DNA of 64,000 nt from NCBI RefSeq assembly GCF_003443675.1, contig NZ_CP031963.1, forward strand, positions 3,247,501 through 3,311,500. Direction: 5' to 3'. Of the stretch, positions 53,218 through 61,095 are shown piece by piece. Numbering within the stretch: position 1 is the first letter of the stretch; the number at the start of each line of letters is the position of its first letter. The notes beneath the pieces were generated by a model, which saw nothing but the letters and a program-made list of their open reading frames with translations, did not search any database and was not told the DNA's origin. The DNA comes from Aquimarina sp. BL5 (GTDB lineage Bacteria > Bacteroidota > Bacteroidia > Flavobacteriales > Flavobacteriaceae). The position numbers and the translations under genes were made by a program.

Positions 53218-54060
53218 ATGAAGATCATAGATACACCTTTGGTTTCAACAGAGTGGCTCTCAACCCACTTAGATCATCCCGATCTTGTTATTCTGGATGC
53301 GAGTATAAAGAAAGTAACTTCCTCTAAAGAATCGTCAAAACAAGATCTGAAAATACCAGGTGCACGTTTTTTTGATATTAAAAAAATCTTCTCTGATCAA
53401 GAATCCGATTTACCTAATATGCTTCCGCCTTCTGATAGTTTTGAAAAAGGTTGTAGAAATTTAGGAATCAATGCAGATTCCAAAATTGTGATTTATGATA
53501 CTATCGGGATATATTCCAGTCCGAGAGCTTGGTGGATGTTTACCATAATGGGACATAGTGAGGTAGCCGTACTTGATGGTGGTTTACCAGAATGGATTAA
53601 TCAAGACTTATCGACTGAAAACAAAGGGAATACAGCAATATTTCCAATTGGAAGTTTTAAAATAAACGATCGTTTCAAATATGCTGTTAATGCTGATGAT
53701 GTTTTATTTGAAATGAACAGTTCAGATTCTCTTATCATTGATGCTCGCTCATATGGCAGGTTTATGGGAACCGATCCAGAGCCACGATCAGATTTAAAAA
53801 GTGGGCACATCCCAAATTCCCTGAGTCTCCCATACACCAAAGTTTTACAAGATGGAAAAATACTACCAACTAAAGAACTTGTTAAACTATTTGCCGATTT
53901 TGATATTGAAAATAAAAAACTGATCTTTAGCTGCGGTTCAGGTATTACGGCTTGTATCATTTTATTAGCCGCTAAACTCTCTGGATATACCAATCTACGG
54001 GTTTACGATGGTTCGTGGACCGAATGGGGCCAATTAGAAGGTGTTCCGATCGAGTGTTAA
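53218..54060 (+). CDS. Two-domain sulfurtransferase (rhodanese/3-mercaptopyruvate type)
   Basis: The 280-aa product has two rhodanese domains: an inactive N-terminal one (TEWLSTHLDHPDLVILDASI ... DLPNMLPPSDSFE) and an active C-terminal one with the catalytic Cys in FSCGSGITACIILLA. GVPIEC ends the protein. The CGSGITA loop is typical of 3-mercaptopyruvate sulfurtransferases (SseA) rather than thiosulfate rhodaneses. Cytoplasmic; no signal peptide. Confidence 0.94.
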   Translation: MKIIDTPLVSTEWLSTHLDHPDLVILDASIKKVTSSKESSKQDLKIPGARFFDIKKIFSDQESDLPNMLPPSDSFEKGCRNLGINADSKIVIYDTIGIYSSPRAWWMFTIMGHSEVAVLDGGLPEWINQDLSTENKGNTAIFPIGSFKINDRFKYAVNADDVLFEMNSSDSLIIDARSYGRFMGTDPEPRSDLKSGHIPNSLSLPYTKVLQDGKILPTKELVKLFADFDIENKKLIFSCGSGITACIILLAAKLSGYTNLRVYDGSWTEWGQLEGVPIEC

Positions 54061-54089
54061 TCTATAGAAACCAACCCTAATTCTTATTT

Positions 54090-55187
54090 ATGCGATATTT
54101 TCCTTTATTAGTCCTTTCTGTTTTATGTAATCTTCAAATTAATGGGCAGTCTCAGAAATTCGGTTTGCAAGATTTTTATACTTACAATTCTGAATTAGAA
54201 TACACCGTAGATTCCATCTATCATACACTTTCAGAAAAACAGCAAGTAGCCCAAATGATCATCTCATCAGCCGGTGAATTAGGTAAACCCATGGCTACGG
54301 TAAAAAAGTTGACCGAAAATGACGCCATTGGCGGTGTAGTTTTCTTAAAAGGAAGTAAAAAAACACATACGGAAAGTATTAACATCTTAAATGAGATTTC
54401 TTCCAAAAACAAAACGCTTCCGCTACTCTTTAGTATGGACGCGGAACCAAGTCTATTTGCTAGTCGTATTAAAGGAGCAAAAGATGTAGGTAAAACAATT
54501 GATATAAAAACGGAAGCACAATCAGATGCCGTAGTAAATACTATTAATACTGAACTTAGAGAAATAGGAGTTCATCATAACTATGCTCCGGTTTTAGACA
54601 TAAGTGCCAGTAATGAAGCGATCAAATCGAGAAGTTACGGCAGCAACAAAGACTCAGTGATTAGTCTAGCTAATCAATTCATAAAATGTACACAAGCAGG
54701 AGGAATAATTGCTACCGCAAAACATTTTCCTGGCCATGGATTGGTAAAAGGAGATACGCATAAACAGAGCGTTTATATTGATGGATCGCTACAAGAAGTA
54801 GCTAATTACAAGCAGATTATTGAAGATGGAGTGCTATCTATTATGATTGCCCATATTACTATACAGAATAATGAAAAATATGGAACAGATGGTTTACCAT
54901 CCAGTTGCTCCAGAAAAATTATCACTGGTTTGCTAAAAGAAGAAATGGGATTTAAAGGAGTCATCATTTCTGATGCACTTAACATTATGAAAGCAGTTAC
55001 GATTCTGGATAATGCTCCCCTATTAGCTTCAAAAGCCGGTTGTGACCTAATTTTGATGCCTCAGAACGAAAATACGACAATTAATGCTATTCTTGCTGAA
55101 ATGAAAACAAATCCTGCCTATAAAAAACAAGTAATACAATCTGTTAAGAAGGTATTGCGATTAAAGGTTTGTGGAGGAGTTATTTAG
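54090..55187 (+). CDS. Glycoside hydrolase family 3 (NagZ-like) exported protein
   Basis: The 365-aa product has a signal peptide (FPLLVLSVLCNLQINGQ) and a single GH3 N-terminal barrel. KHFPGHGLVKGDTHK is the NagZ motif supplying the Asp/His acid-base pair, and GVIISDALNIMKAV supplies the nucleophile Asp. NagZ removes N-acetylglucosamine from muropeptides; most are cytoplasmic, but Bacteroidota often export their versions. It lacks the C-terminal beta-lactamase-like domain found in longer relatives. Confidence 0.9.
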   Translation: MRYFPLLVLSVLCNLQINGQSQKFGLQDFYTYNSELEYTVDSIYHTLSEKQQVAQMIISSAGELGKPMATVKKLTENDAIGGVVFLKGSKKTHTESINILNEISSKNKTLPLLFSMDAEPSLFASRIKGAKDVGKTIDIKTEAQSDAVVNTINTELREIGVHHNYAPVLDISASNEAIKSRSYGSNKDSVISLANQFIKCTQAGGIIATAKHFPGHGLVKGDTHKQSVYIDGSLQEVANYKQIIEDGVLSIMIAHITIQNNEKYGTDGLPSSCSRKIITGLLKEEMGFKGVIISDALNIMKAVTILDNAPLLASKAGCDLILMPQNENTTINAILAEMKTNPAYKKQVIQSVKKVLRLKVCGGVI

Positions 55188-55609
55188 TGTAATAACAATT
55201 AATTTCCAAAACAATAACCTAAAGAAAACCGAATTGAATAGCTGCTTAAATTATAAATTCATCTATTTGACAAACAGATAATTATGTTTAAGTAACTCTA
55301 TTAGAAGGAGAAACGCTTTTTTTAAAGTATAAATTGAATCAATTTTCTTAGGTAAATGTTAAAGTTTATCCTGTTTGCAAAATTTCGCTATTAGCTTCAA
55401 TCTTTTAAACCTAAAATGACCCAACCCCTTTTTTACTTAACTTTGTATTAAGAGAAATTTTCATGTTTTTTTTTATACTTTTTATAATGTTTAAAAATTA
55501 ACATATCTTTAACATTTAAAGACTACAATTTTTTATTCCACATTGTTTAATAAATTTGAATTGAGTTACATCTCTATTGTGATAGTTGATAATTCTGAAT
55601 AACTTTTAG
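55188..55609. other. Intergenic stretch without recognisable gene
   Basis: A very AT-rich region after the GH3 gene with stop codons in all frames. I see no tRNA, repeat or convincing short ORF before the promoter-like sequence at 55610. Confidence 0.5.
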
Positions 55610-55639
55610 TTTAACAAAAAACAATAAATTGTAAATTTG
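55610..55639 (+). promoter_or_regulatory. Putative promoter of short-peptide locus A
   Basis: TTTA at 55610-55613 and TAAATTTG at 55632-55639 (exact TAnnTTTG) are 18 bases apart. The 11-mer TTGTAAATTTG is repeated at 56207-56217, upstream of locus B. The predicted transcript would have a ~130-base leader before the peptide ATG at 55777. Confidence 0.45.
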
Positions 55640-55703
55640 ATACCGTCTGAAGAATATTTCTGAAGGACAATTATAGCTGAAAAGTATTATGCCTTAGGAA
55701 AGC

Positions 55704-55736
55704 ATAAAAAAAGCCAGAAGTGCAATTCTGGCTTTG
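55704..55736 (-). terminator. Minus-strand terminator in front of peptide A
   Basis: GCCAGAA (55714-55720) and TTCTGGC (55727-55733) form the stem. Read on the minus strand it is followed by TTTTTTTATGC, a proper terminator. No minus-strand protein gene leads into it, so it should end an antisense RNA running across the peptide A leader or ORF. Confidence 0.7.
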
Positions 55737-55776
55737 ATAATTGTTAACCACCTTTAAATTTTTATCAAAAAATATT

Positions 55777-55836
55777 ATGGACCCAATCCAATTATTTATG
55801 ATACTACTTATTATAGTAGTGCTTAAAAGCGATTAA
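55777..55836 (+). CDS. 19-aa hydrophobic peptide A (type I toxin-like)
   Basis: The ORF MDPIQLFMILLIIVVLKSD consists of a short polar start, one hydrophobic segment (residues 6-16) and a charged end, enough for one short membrane helix. A plus-strand hairpin terminator follows 55 bases later and a minus-strand terminator stands 40 bases before the ATG. The same layout recurs at 56434. A 62-aa minus-strand frame overlapping it looks non-coding. Real translation is unproven; the gene context carries the call. Confidence 0.55.
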   Translation: MDPIQLFMILLIIVVLKSD

Positions 55837-55890
55837 TTTCTCTTTTATGGAATGAAGTACAAGGTACGACGAATTCTCACAGTCTTTTTT

Positions 55891-55921
55891 AAAACCGCCT
55901 ATTCCAGTAGGTGGTTTTTTT
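55891..55921 (+). terminator. Plus-strand terminator after peptide A
   Basis: ACCGCCTA (55894-55901) pairs with TAGGTGGT (55908-55915), one G-U pair, followed by TTTTTT. Its 3' arm, AGGTGGTT, is also fully complementary to AACCACCT in the peptide leader (55747-55754). Confidence 0.85.
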
Positions 55922-56206
55922 ATACCCACACATATAAGTGGTGGGTTACAAAAGTAAATAAAAATTGTCACTTTTTTGTTTAGAATAAACAATTTTTAAC
56001 GATTCTTTATTTCATTTAACCCCTTTTAGAGAGATTTCAGAAGCTAAACAACATAAATATTTATCATTTCTTTATTGTCATAGAATAACACTCGATTTTT
56101 AAGGTAGGAGATTTTGTTGGTTTCTTTGTTAACAACGTTCATCAACTATTTAAGGAAGTATGCGAAAATAATTTTAATTTTACAAGTGGGGAAATTAGGA
56201 ATTGAT

Positions 56207-56217
56207 TTGTAAATTTG
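56207..56217 (+). promoter_or_regulatory. -7-like box upstream of short-peptide locus B
   Basis: TAAATTTG at 56210-56217 is an exact TAnnTTTG match and is identical, with three more bases, to the box of locus A. No good -33 element is seen at the right distance, and a second weaker candidate lies at 56269-56298. Confidence 0.3.
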
Positions 56218-56350
56218 TTACTGAAATTAGGTTTGACTAATCAGTAATCTTTTAATAATCAAAAAACCTTTGTAACCAAGTACTCATTTATATTATAAAG
56301 AAATTGAGGATTGTAGAAGGAGCTTATCTGCCCAGAAGGTAGTAGGCATA

Positions 56351-56386
56351 AAAAAAAACTGATTGACCGCCAAGTAAATCAGTTTT
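56351..56386 (-). terminator. Minus-strand terminator in front of peptide B
   Basis: AAAACTGATT pairs with AATCAGTTTT (stem over 56355-56385). Read on the minus strand a run of T follows, then TATGCC, the same bases that follow the equivalent terminator of locus A. It should end an antisense transcript. Confidence 0.75.
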
Positions 56387-56395
56387 GGTAAGTTC

Positions 56396-56409
56396 TTACG
56401 TTAACGTAA
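56396..56409. promoter_or_regulatory. Perfect 14-bp palindrome TTACGTTAACGTAA
   Basis: This perfect palindrome lies 24 bases before the peptide B start codon. It could be an operator for a dimeric regulator or part of an RNA fold. Locus A has only the core GTTAAC at the matching place. Confidence 0.45.
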
Positions 56410-56433
56410 CCATACTACCACCAAAACGAAATT

Positions 56434-56523
56434 ATGAGCGTTGAAACCTTAATTTCATTAGCTGGCCTTTTGCTAGCGCTTGTTGGAGTAGTCATTAAAT
56501 GGCTAACGTACAAGAATAAATAA
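56434..56523 (+). CDS. 29-aa hydrophobic peptide B (type I toxin-like)
   Basis: The ORF begins MSVETLISLAGLLLALVGVV and ends IKWLTYKNK. It has a polar N-terminus, one membrane-length hydrophobic segment (residues 6-21) and a basic, Trp-containing C-terminus. This is the build of type I toxins such as the Fst and TxpA groups, though I see no sequence identity to them. A terminator follows 10 bases after the stop, and a minus-strand terminator lies 48 bases before the ATG. Confidence 0.7.
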   Translation: MSVETLISLAGLLLALVGVVIKWLTYKNK

Positions 56524-56532
56524 TTTATTATT

Positions 56533-56557
56533 TCCCACCCTTCGGGGTGGTTTTTTT
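56533..56557 (+). terminator. Plus-strand terminator after peptide B
   Basis: CCACCC and GGGTGG pair around a TTCG tetraloop, followed by seven T. This is a textbook terminator and strong evidence that a plus-strand transcript ends here. GGTGGT at its 3' arm also complements ACCACC at 56417-56422 in the leader. Confidence 0.92.
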
Positions 56558-56806
56558 GTTATATATCATTCCTAATAAAAGGATCATGATGCAACAAAGG
56601 TACAAATTTTTTGTATCTAAAAGTTAATAAATCCCCATTTTTTAGTTCTGCCTCACCCCTCTAAGAGAGTGTTCAAAGGGTTCGAGCCCTAGGCTAGTCA
56701 CTAATATCTATTGTCCTTTTAACCAAAAATTCAAGTTATTACGGATTTCCTCATTAGGTCAATTTATTTTTAAAATAACTTTCACATCTATATTTAAAAA
56801 CAAACT

Positions 56807-56929
56807 ATGTGTGAAAAACCCGATTATTCAGCCCAATATATAAATAAAGCGCTTGAAGAATCTATTGAAGAAGCTTTTAACGATAGGATTAAACCTTCAA
56901 ACAAAAAACATTCTAAATTTAGAATATGA
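56807..56929 (+). CDS. 40-aa ORF, possibly the start of a frameshifted gene
   Basis: The ORF starts MCEKPDYSAQYINKALEESI, is acidic and helical, and ends KKHSKFRI. If one A of the run at about 56903-56908 were removed, reading would continue through NILNLEYEHGVKKAKIGSFS. It may therefore be the 5' part of a broken gene whose membrane part follows at 56972. Not recognised. Confidence 0.4.
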   Translation: MCEKPDYSAQYINKALEESIEEAFNDRIKPSNKKHSKFRI

Positions 56930-56971
56930 ACACGGTGTGAAGAAAGCAAAAATTGGTAGCTTCTCAAAAGG

Positions 56972-57196
56972 GTTGTAAATCACGTTACTTTATTCGGAAT
57001 TATTACTCTTTTATTAATCAGAATACCTATCGTTTACAACCCTCTGGTTTTTATATATCTCTTATTGTTATTAATCATAGTTTTTAAAACAAAAAGTAAT
57101 CTATTCGAAACAATTGTAGCTCCTTGTTTCTCGATATTCTTTTCGTATTTGTTATTCTATCTTCTGCCACTTACAATAATATTGATAAGCAAATAG
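56972..57196 (+). pseudogene. Membrane-protein fragment without start codon
   Basis: An open frame of 74 codons beginning VVNHVTLFGIITLLLIRIPI and containing two or three hydrophobic segments (VFIYLLLLLIIVFKTK; FSIFFSYLLFYLLPL). It ends at TAG 57194-57196. A stop codon precedes it in frame and there is no good ATG. Two small frameshifts would join it to the ORF at 56807, giving a small membrane protein. Likely a decayed gene or two sequencing indels. Confidence 0.4.
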
Positions 57197-57273
57197 ATTG
57201 AGACAAACTTAATTGGTATATCAAAACATTAGTGCAGTAATAATTCTTAACTTTAGCTAAAAAGCTATTGAAA

Positions 57274-57987
57274 ATGATTAAGAAAATAAATGCAATTTTA
57301 TGTATACTCTTCATTCTCATTTTCGGATGTGCTTCTGATGATAACCTCCCTTTAGAAACCCAAGAAGAGGAAGAACAAACTGAGGAAACCAAAACTTTTT
57401 CCTTTTTAGCATTGGGTGACTCATATACCATTGGTCAAGGAGTTACTGAAGATGAAAGTTGGCCTTTTCAATTAAAAGACGCTTTTGCTACTCCAACCAA
57501 AAAAATTGAACAACTAACGGTAATCGCAAGAACAGGATGGACCACAAGTAGCCTTATTACCGCAATAGAAGAAAATGAACCGCAAAATCACGATCTCGTT
57601 TCTTTACTTATTGGAGTGAATAATCAGTTCCAACGCGGAGACTTTACCGTCTTTCGAACCGAGTTTGATTTGCTTTTAGATAAAGCTATTTCCCTAGCAA
57701 ATAACCAAATAGATAATGTAATTGTTGTTTCCATACCAGATTATGGAGTTACTCCTTTTGGAACCAATAATAGCGAAACAATTGCTTCGGAAATTGATAC
57801 TTATAATGCCTATATAAAACAAAAGTGCACTGAGGCTGAAATAATATTTATCGATGTGACCTCTATTTCCAGAGATCTAGGCGATTCTGAAGGATCTTTA
57901 GCCACAGATAATCTGCATCCTAGCGGATATCAATACGGTTTATGGGTAGAAAAGATCTTACCTATAGTCAAAGAAATTTTAAAGTGA
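57274..57987 (+). CDS. SGNH/GDSL-type hydrolase lipoprotein
   Basis: I use the ATG at 57274 (237 aa); a TTG two codons earlier is possible. The lipobox is LFILIFGCASD (Cys near 19). The hydrolase shows block I FLALGDSYTIGQGV (Ser nucleophile), block III LIGVNNQ and block V DNLHPSGYQYG (Asp and His). SGNH enzymes cut esters; substrate unknown. An acidic linker (about 25-40) follows the lipid anchor. It converges with dprA, with no gap between the stops. Confidence 0.92.
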   Translation: MIKKINAILCILFILIFGCASDDNLPLETQEEEEQTEETKTFSFLALGDSYTIGQGVTEDESWPFQLKDAFATPTKKIEQLTVIARTGWTTSSLITAIEENEPQNHDLVSLLIGVNNQFQRGDFTVFRTEFDLLLDKAISLANNQIDNVIVVSIPDYGVTPFGTNNSETIASEIDTYNAYIKQKCTEAEIIFIDVTSISRDLGDSEGSLATDNLHPSGYQYGLWVEKILPIVKEILK

Positions 57988-59091
57988 TTAAATCGTTTCA
58001 AACAATTTTCCCGGCAATGGTCTAATTACTCCTTTCAATTCCATATTTAACAACATAGACGCCACTTTAAATGTAGGAATTTCGCATTGTAATGCAATAA
58101 TATCCAGTAATTCTTTTCCGTTCTTATTAAGGAAATTATAAATTTTCTTTTCATCTCCTTCTAACTCCACAAAAAGCTGTTTTTGAACAATTGGTTGTTC
58201 CTTTTCCTCCAACTCCCAGTTAAGCATATAAATAAGATCCGCTGCACTAGTTAGCATATGTGCTCTTTGCGTTTTGATCAGTGCATTACATCCTGAACTA
58301 AGAGTATCTCCTACTCTCCCTGGAACGGCAAAAACTTCTCGATTATAAGAATTTGCTATTTCGGCAGTGACCAAAGAACCTCCTTTATCAGCACTTTCGA
58401 TAACAATGGTAGCTTCGCTTAGTCCTGCAATAATACGATTACGGCCTAAAAAATTATTCCTGTCAAAAGTATCTGTACTCCAGAAGTCGGTAAAAAACCC
58501 TCCATTTTCTTCGATCTGTGGCATATACCTTTTGTGTGTCTTAGGATATATTTGATTTAATCCGTGAGCTAGGCAACCTACTGTTTGCAGGTTATGCTTT
58601 ATTGCTGCTTTTTGGGCAGTGATATCAACGCCATACGCAAAACCTGATACAATAACCGGGTTTAAAGGAACGAGCGTTTCAATCAGCTCCTCACAGAATT
58701 TCACTCCATAACTAGTTACTTTTCTCGTACCTACAATACTTAACATCCTTTTCTTTTTCAGATCGATGTTTCCTCTGCTAAACAACACTACAGGACTATC
58801 AATACAATACTTCAGTTTTTCAGGATACTCCGACTCGTCATAGGCCATATAATTGATATTGTTATCCAATACAAACTGTAACTCATTTTCTGCCGCATTC
58901 TGATGCTCTTTATTCTGAATTTCCTTAATCTTTACTGTTCCAATTCCATCAATCTTTAACAAATTAGACGGTTTTTCTTTCAGAACCTCCTCGGCAGAAC
59001 CAACTTCTCTTATCAGTTTTTTGATAGAACTATCGCCTAGATTCGGTGCTTTTTTTAAGGTAAGTAGTGCAATTAATTTTTCTGTGGTCAT
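57988..59091 (-). CDS. dprA: DNA-processing protein DprA
   Basis: The 367-aa product loads RecA on incoming single-stranded DNA during natural transformation. An N-terminal helix-hairpin-helix part (LLKIDGIGTVKIKEI) is followed by the Rossmann-like DprA core (SIVGTRKVTSYGVKFCEEL, VSGFAYGVDITAQKAAI, FAVPGRVGDTLSSGCNALI) and a C-terminal winged helix (ELKGVIRPLPG). Standard length. Its presence suggests competence, but no other com gene is in the window. Confidence 0.97.
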   Translation of the reverse strand: MTTEKLIALLTLKKAPNLGDSSIKKLIREVGSAEEVLKEKPSNLLKIDGIGTVKIKEIQNKEHQNAAENELQFVLDNNINYMAYDESEYPEKLKYCIDSPVVLFSRGNIDLKKKRMLSIVGTRKVTSYGVKFCEELIETLVPLNPVIVSGFAYGVDITAQKAAIKHNLQTVGCLAHGLNQIYPKTHKRYMPQIEENGGFFTDFWSTDTFDRNNFLGRNRIIAGLSEATIVIESADKGGSLVTAEIANSYNREVFAVPGRVGDTLSSGCNALIKTQRAHMLTSAADLIYMLNWELEEKEQPIVQKQLFVELEGDEKKIYNFLNKNGKELLDIIALQCEIPTFKVASMLLNMELKGVIRPLPGKLFETI

Positions 59092-59182
59092 GTAATCTGT
59101 TATAAGTCAGCACAAGAAACGAAAAAAATCAAAACTGTTAATAAAATCAGGGGGTATAGTTATTATTAGAACCAATTTTTTT

Positions 59183-59190
59183 TACCTTTG
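59183..59190 (+). promoter_or_regulatory. Putative -7 box of the HU-SPOR gene
   Basis: TACCTTTG matches TAnnTTTG exactly and is 109 bases upstream of the ATG at 59300. The -33 region is only weakly T-rich. An AAGAAAGGGG stretch stands directly before the ATG. Confidence 0.4.
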
Positions 59191-59299
59191 AGTAACCATT
59201 AACCAAGCTAATTTTTCAAGTTAAAACTAAATAGATTTACTAAATCTTCTAAATTAGTTTACGCTGAAAATATTAGATAGCATTTTAAGAAAGGGGACG

Positions 59300-60331
59300 A
59301 TGAATAATACGGCAAAATACATCAGTGAGTTATTATATAGATATGAATGTGTAATCTTACCAGGTTTTGGTGCTTTTCTAACAAAGCGTCAACCTGCAAT
59401 GATTCAGGAATCAACTCATGCTTTTTTTCCACCTCAGAAATTAATTTCTTTTAATAGCCAACTACAAAATAATGACGGATTGTTAGCAAATTATATGGCT
59501 ACAGCCGAAAACATATCTTATACAGATGCAGTTGCTAAAATTCAGCGTTATGTACTATCATTAAATAATAAAATGGCCGTTGGTCAACGAGTGGAATTAG
59601 ATGGTATTGGTTCTTTTTTTACATCTGTTGAAGATACATTACAGTTTGAACCTTCTCAGGATACAAATTACCTTACAGAGGCTTTTGGTCTGAATTCTTT
59701 TATATCTCCATCAATTGTTAGAGAAGAAGAAAAGACTACGCCAAAAGTAGTGGTCGCCCAAGTAACTCGCGAAGCTTACAAAGAAGAAGTGCAGGCTATT
59801 GAAGAAACTACACCTATTGCATTTACACCAGAAAGAAGACGTGAGCGTCCGTATCTTAAATATGCAGCTGTAGCTGCTGTGTTTATTGGAGTTGTTGGAT
59901 TTATAGGATTGGATCAGTTTAATAAGCAAGTTGATTTAGAAAATGATCGTATTTCTTCAAATGCAGAAAAGGAAATTGAAAATAGAATTCAGGAGGCTAC
60001 TTTTGAAATCGCAAGTCCATTGCCTGCTATCAACCTTACTATTATTAAAGCCGAAGAAACTAGTTCTGAAAACTCTAAAGCTATAGCTGTTAATACAGCT
60101 GGAAAATATCACGTGGTTGCAGGCGCATACAGAATTAAAACTAATGCTAACAAAAAAGTACTTAAACTAAAAGCTAAAGGTTTTGAAGCACGTCTGATTG
60201 GAGTAAACAAATACGGTTTACATCAAGTAGTTTATAACAGCTATGAAAACAGACTAGAAGCTTTAAAAGCATTACAAAATATCAAAAAACAACAAGATCG
60301 CCGTGCTTGGCTACTAGTTCAAGAACGTTAA
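59300..60331 (+). CDS. HU-like (CCDC81-type) plus SPOR domain membrane protein
   Basis: The 343-aa product has a prokaryotic CCDC81/HU-like pair of domains at its N-terminus (ISELLYRYECVILPGFGAFL ... GQRVELDGIGSFF), a charged linker, a membrane helix (YAAVAAVFIGVVGFIGL, about 194-210) and a C-terminal SPOR domain (YHVVAGAYRIKTNANKKVLK). SPOR binds denuded peptidoglycan at division sites. The combination is a Bacteroidota peculiarity that may tie the nucleoid or cytoplasm to the septum. Confidence 0.93.
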   Translation: MNNTAKYISELLYRYECVILPGFGAFLTKRQPAMIQESTHAFFPPQKLISFNSQLQNNDGLLANYMATAENISYTDAVAKIQRYVLSLNNKMAVGQRVELDGIGSFFTSVEDTLQFEPSQDTNYLTEAFGLNSFISPSIVREEEKTTPKVVVAQVTREAYKEEVQAIEETTPIAFTPERRRERPYLKYAAVAAVFIGVVGFIGLDQFNKQVDLENDRISSNAEKEIENRIQEATFEIASPLPAINLTIIKAEETSSENSKAIAVNTAGKYHVVAGAYRIKTNANKKVLKLKAKGFEARLIGVNKYGLHQVVYNSYENRLEALKALQNIKKQQDRRAWLLVQER

Positions 60332-60544
60332 TTCTTATTTATTAAAAATATTTTTCTTACTTAATCCTTCATAAATATTATGTTTCAGTACTAATTTTTA
60401 GTTCTGAGGTAGATTTTTTTTATTTTTTTACAAAAACATTGAAAACACATTAATTCGTCAAAATGACTGGATATCAGTTTTCTGTCTTTGTATAGTCAAT
60501 AGTTTGTTGTACCTGATTATCTTTGCCAAAAATTACCAAAATCT

Positions 60545-61054
60545 ATGGAAACCAGATATCCTTCAGAATCTAGAACTATATTAACCGACCTTGTTTTACC
60601 AGGAGAAACAAATCCGCTTAACAATCTTTTTGGAGGAGAATTATTAGCACGTATGGACCGTGCAGCAGGTATTGCTGCAGGGAGACATTCCAGAAGAATT
60701 GTAGTAACAGCTTCGGTAAATCACGTAGCATTTAGCAAAGCAATCCCATTAGGGAGTGTCGTTACTGTAGAGGCAAAGGTTTCTCGTGCATTTAAATCAT
60801 CTATGGAGGTGGTAATAGATGTTTGGATAGAAGACCGTCAAAGCGGTGATAAAACTAAAGCAAACGAAGCTATATATACCTTTGTTGCCGTAAACGAAAG
60901 TGGTGCTCCAGTATCTATCCCTTCTATCAAACCGGAAACCGAATTAGAACAGCAACGTTATGACGCTGCATTACGTCGTAAACAATTGAGTCTGGTTCTT
61001 GCAGGTAAGATGAAACCGGATGATGCTACAGAATTAAAAGCGCTATTTACTTAA
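60545..61054 (+). CDS. Acyl-CoA thioesterase (hotdog fold, YciA-like)
   Basis: The 169-aa product has the hotdog signature: LPGETNPLNNLFGGELLARM (catalytic Asn/Asp region), VTASVNHVAFSKAIPLGSVV, and a helical tail. It hydrolyses acyl-CoAs. A TATCTTTG box stands at 60518-60525, 19 bases before the start codon. Confidence 0.93.
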   Translation: METRYPSESRTILTDLVLPGETNPLNNLFGGELLARMDRAAGIAAGRHSRRIVVTASVNHVAFSKAIPLGSVVTVEAKVSRAFKSSMEVVIDVWIEDRQSGDKTKANEAIYTFVAVNESGAPVSIPSIKPETELEQQRYDAALRRKQLSLVLAGKMKPDDATELKALFT

Positions 61055-61095
61055 TTTTACAAAAATCCTAATCCTAAGGCAATAGAGATTAGGAT
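61054..61095 (-). terminator. Terminator overlapping the end of the TauE/SafE gene
   Basis: AATCCTAATC (61063-61072) pairs perfectly with GATTAGGATT (61086-61095); on the minus strand TTTTTG follows. The stem lies within the last ~13 codons and so encodes protein as well as the terminator. Confidence 0.65.

Noticed and set aside
55804..55992. 62-aa minus-strand ORF across peptide A and its terminator
   Set aside because: It runs through the plus-strand terminator hairpin and overlaps the whole peptide, has no recognisable motif and no upstream promoter; it looks like a chance frame.
56646..56705. tRNA-like T-arm (GGGTTCGAGCCC) that might be a tRNA fragment or attachment site
   Set aside because: The loop is six rather than seven bases in the good register, the stem fails in the other, and no acceptor or anticodon partner can be found nearby.
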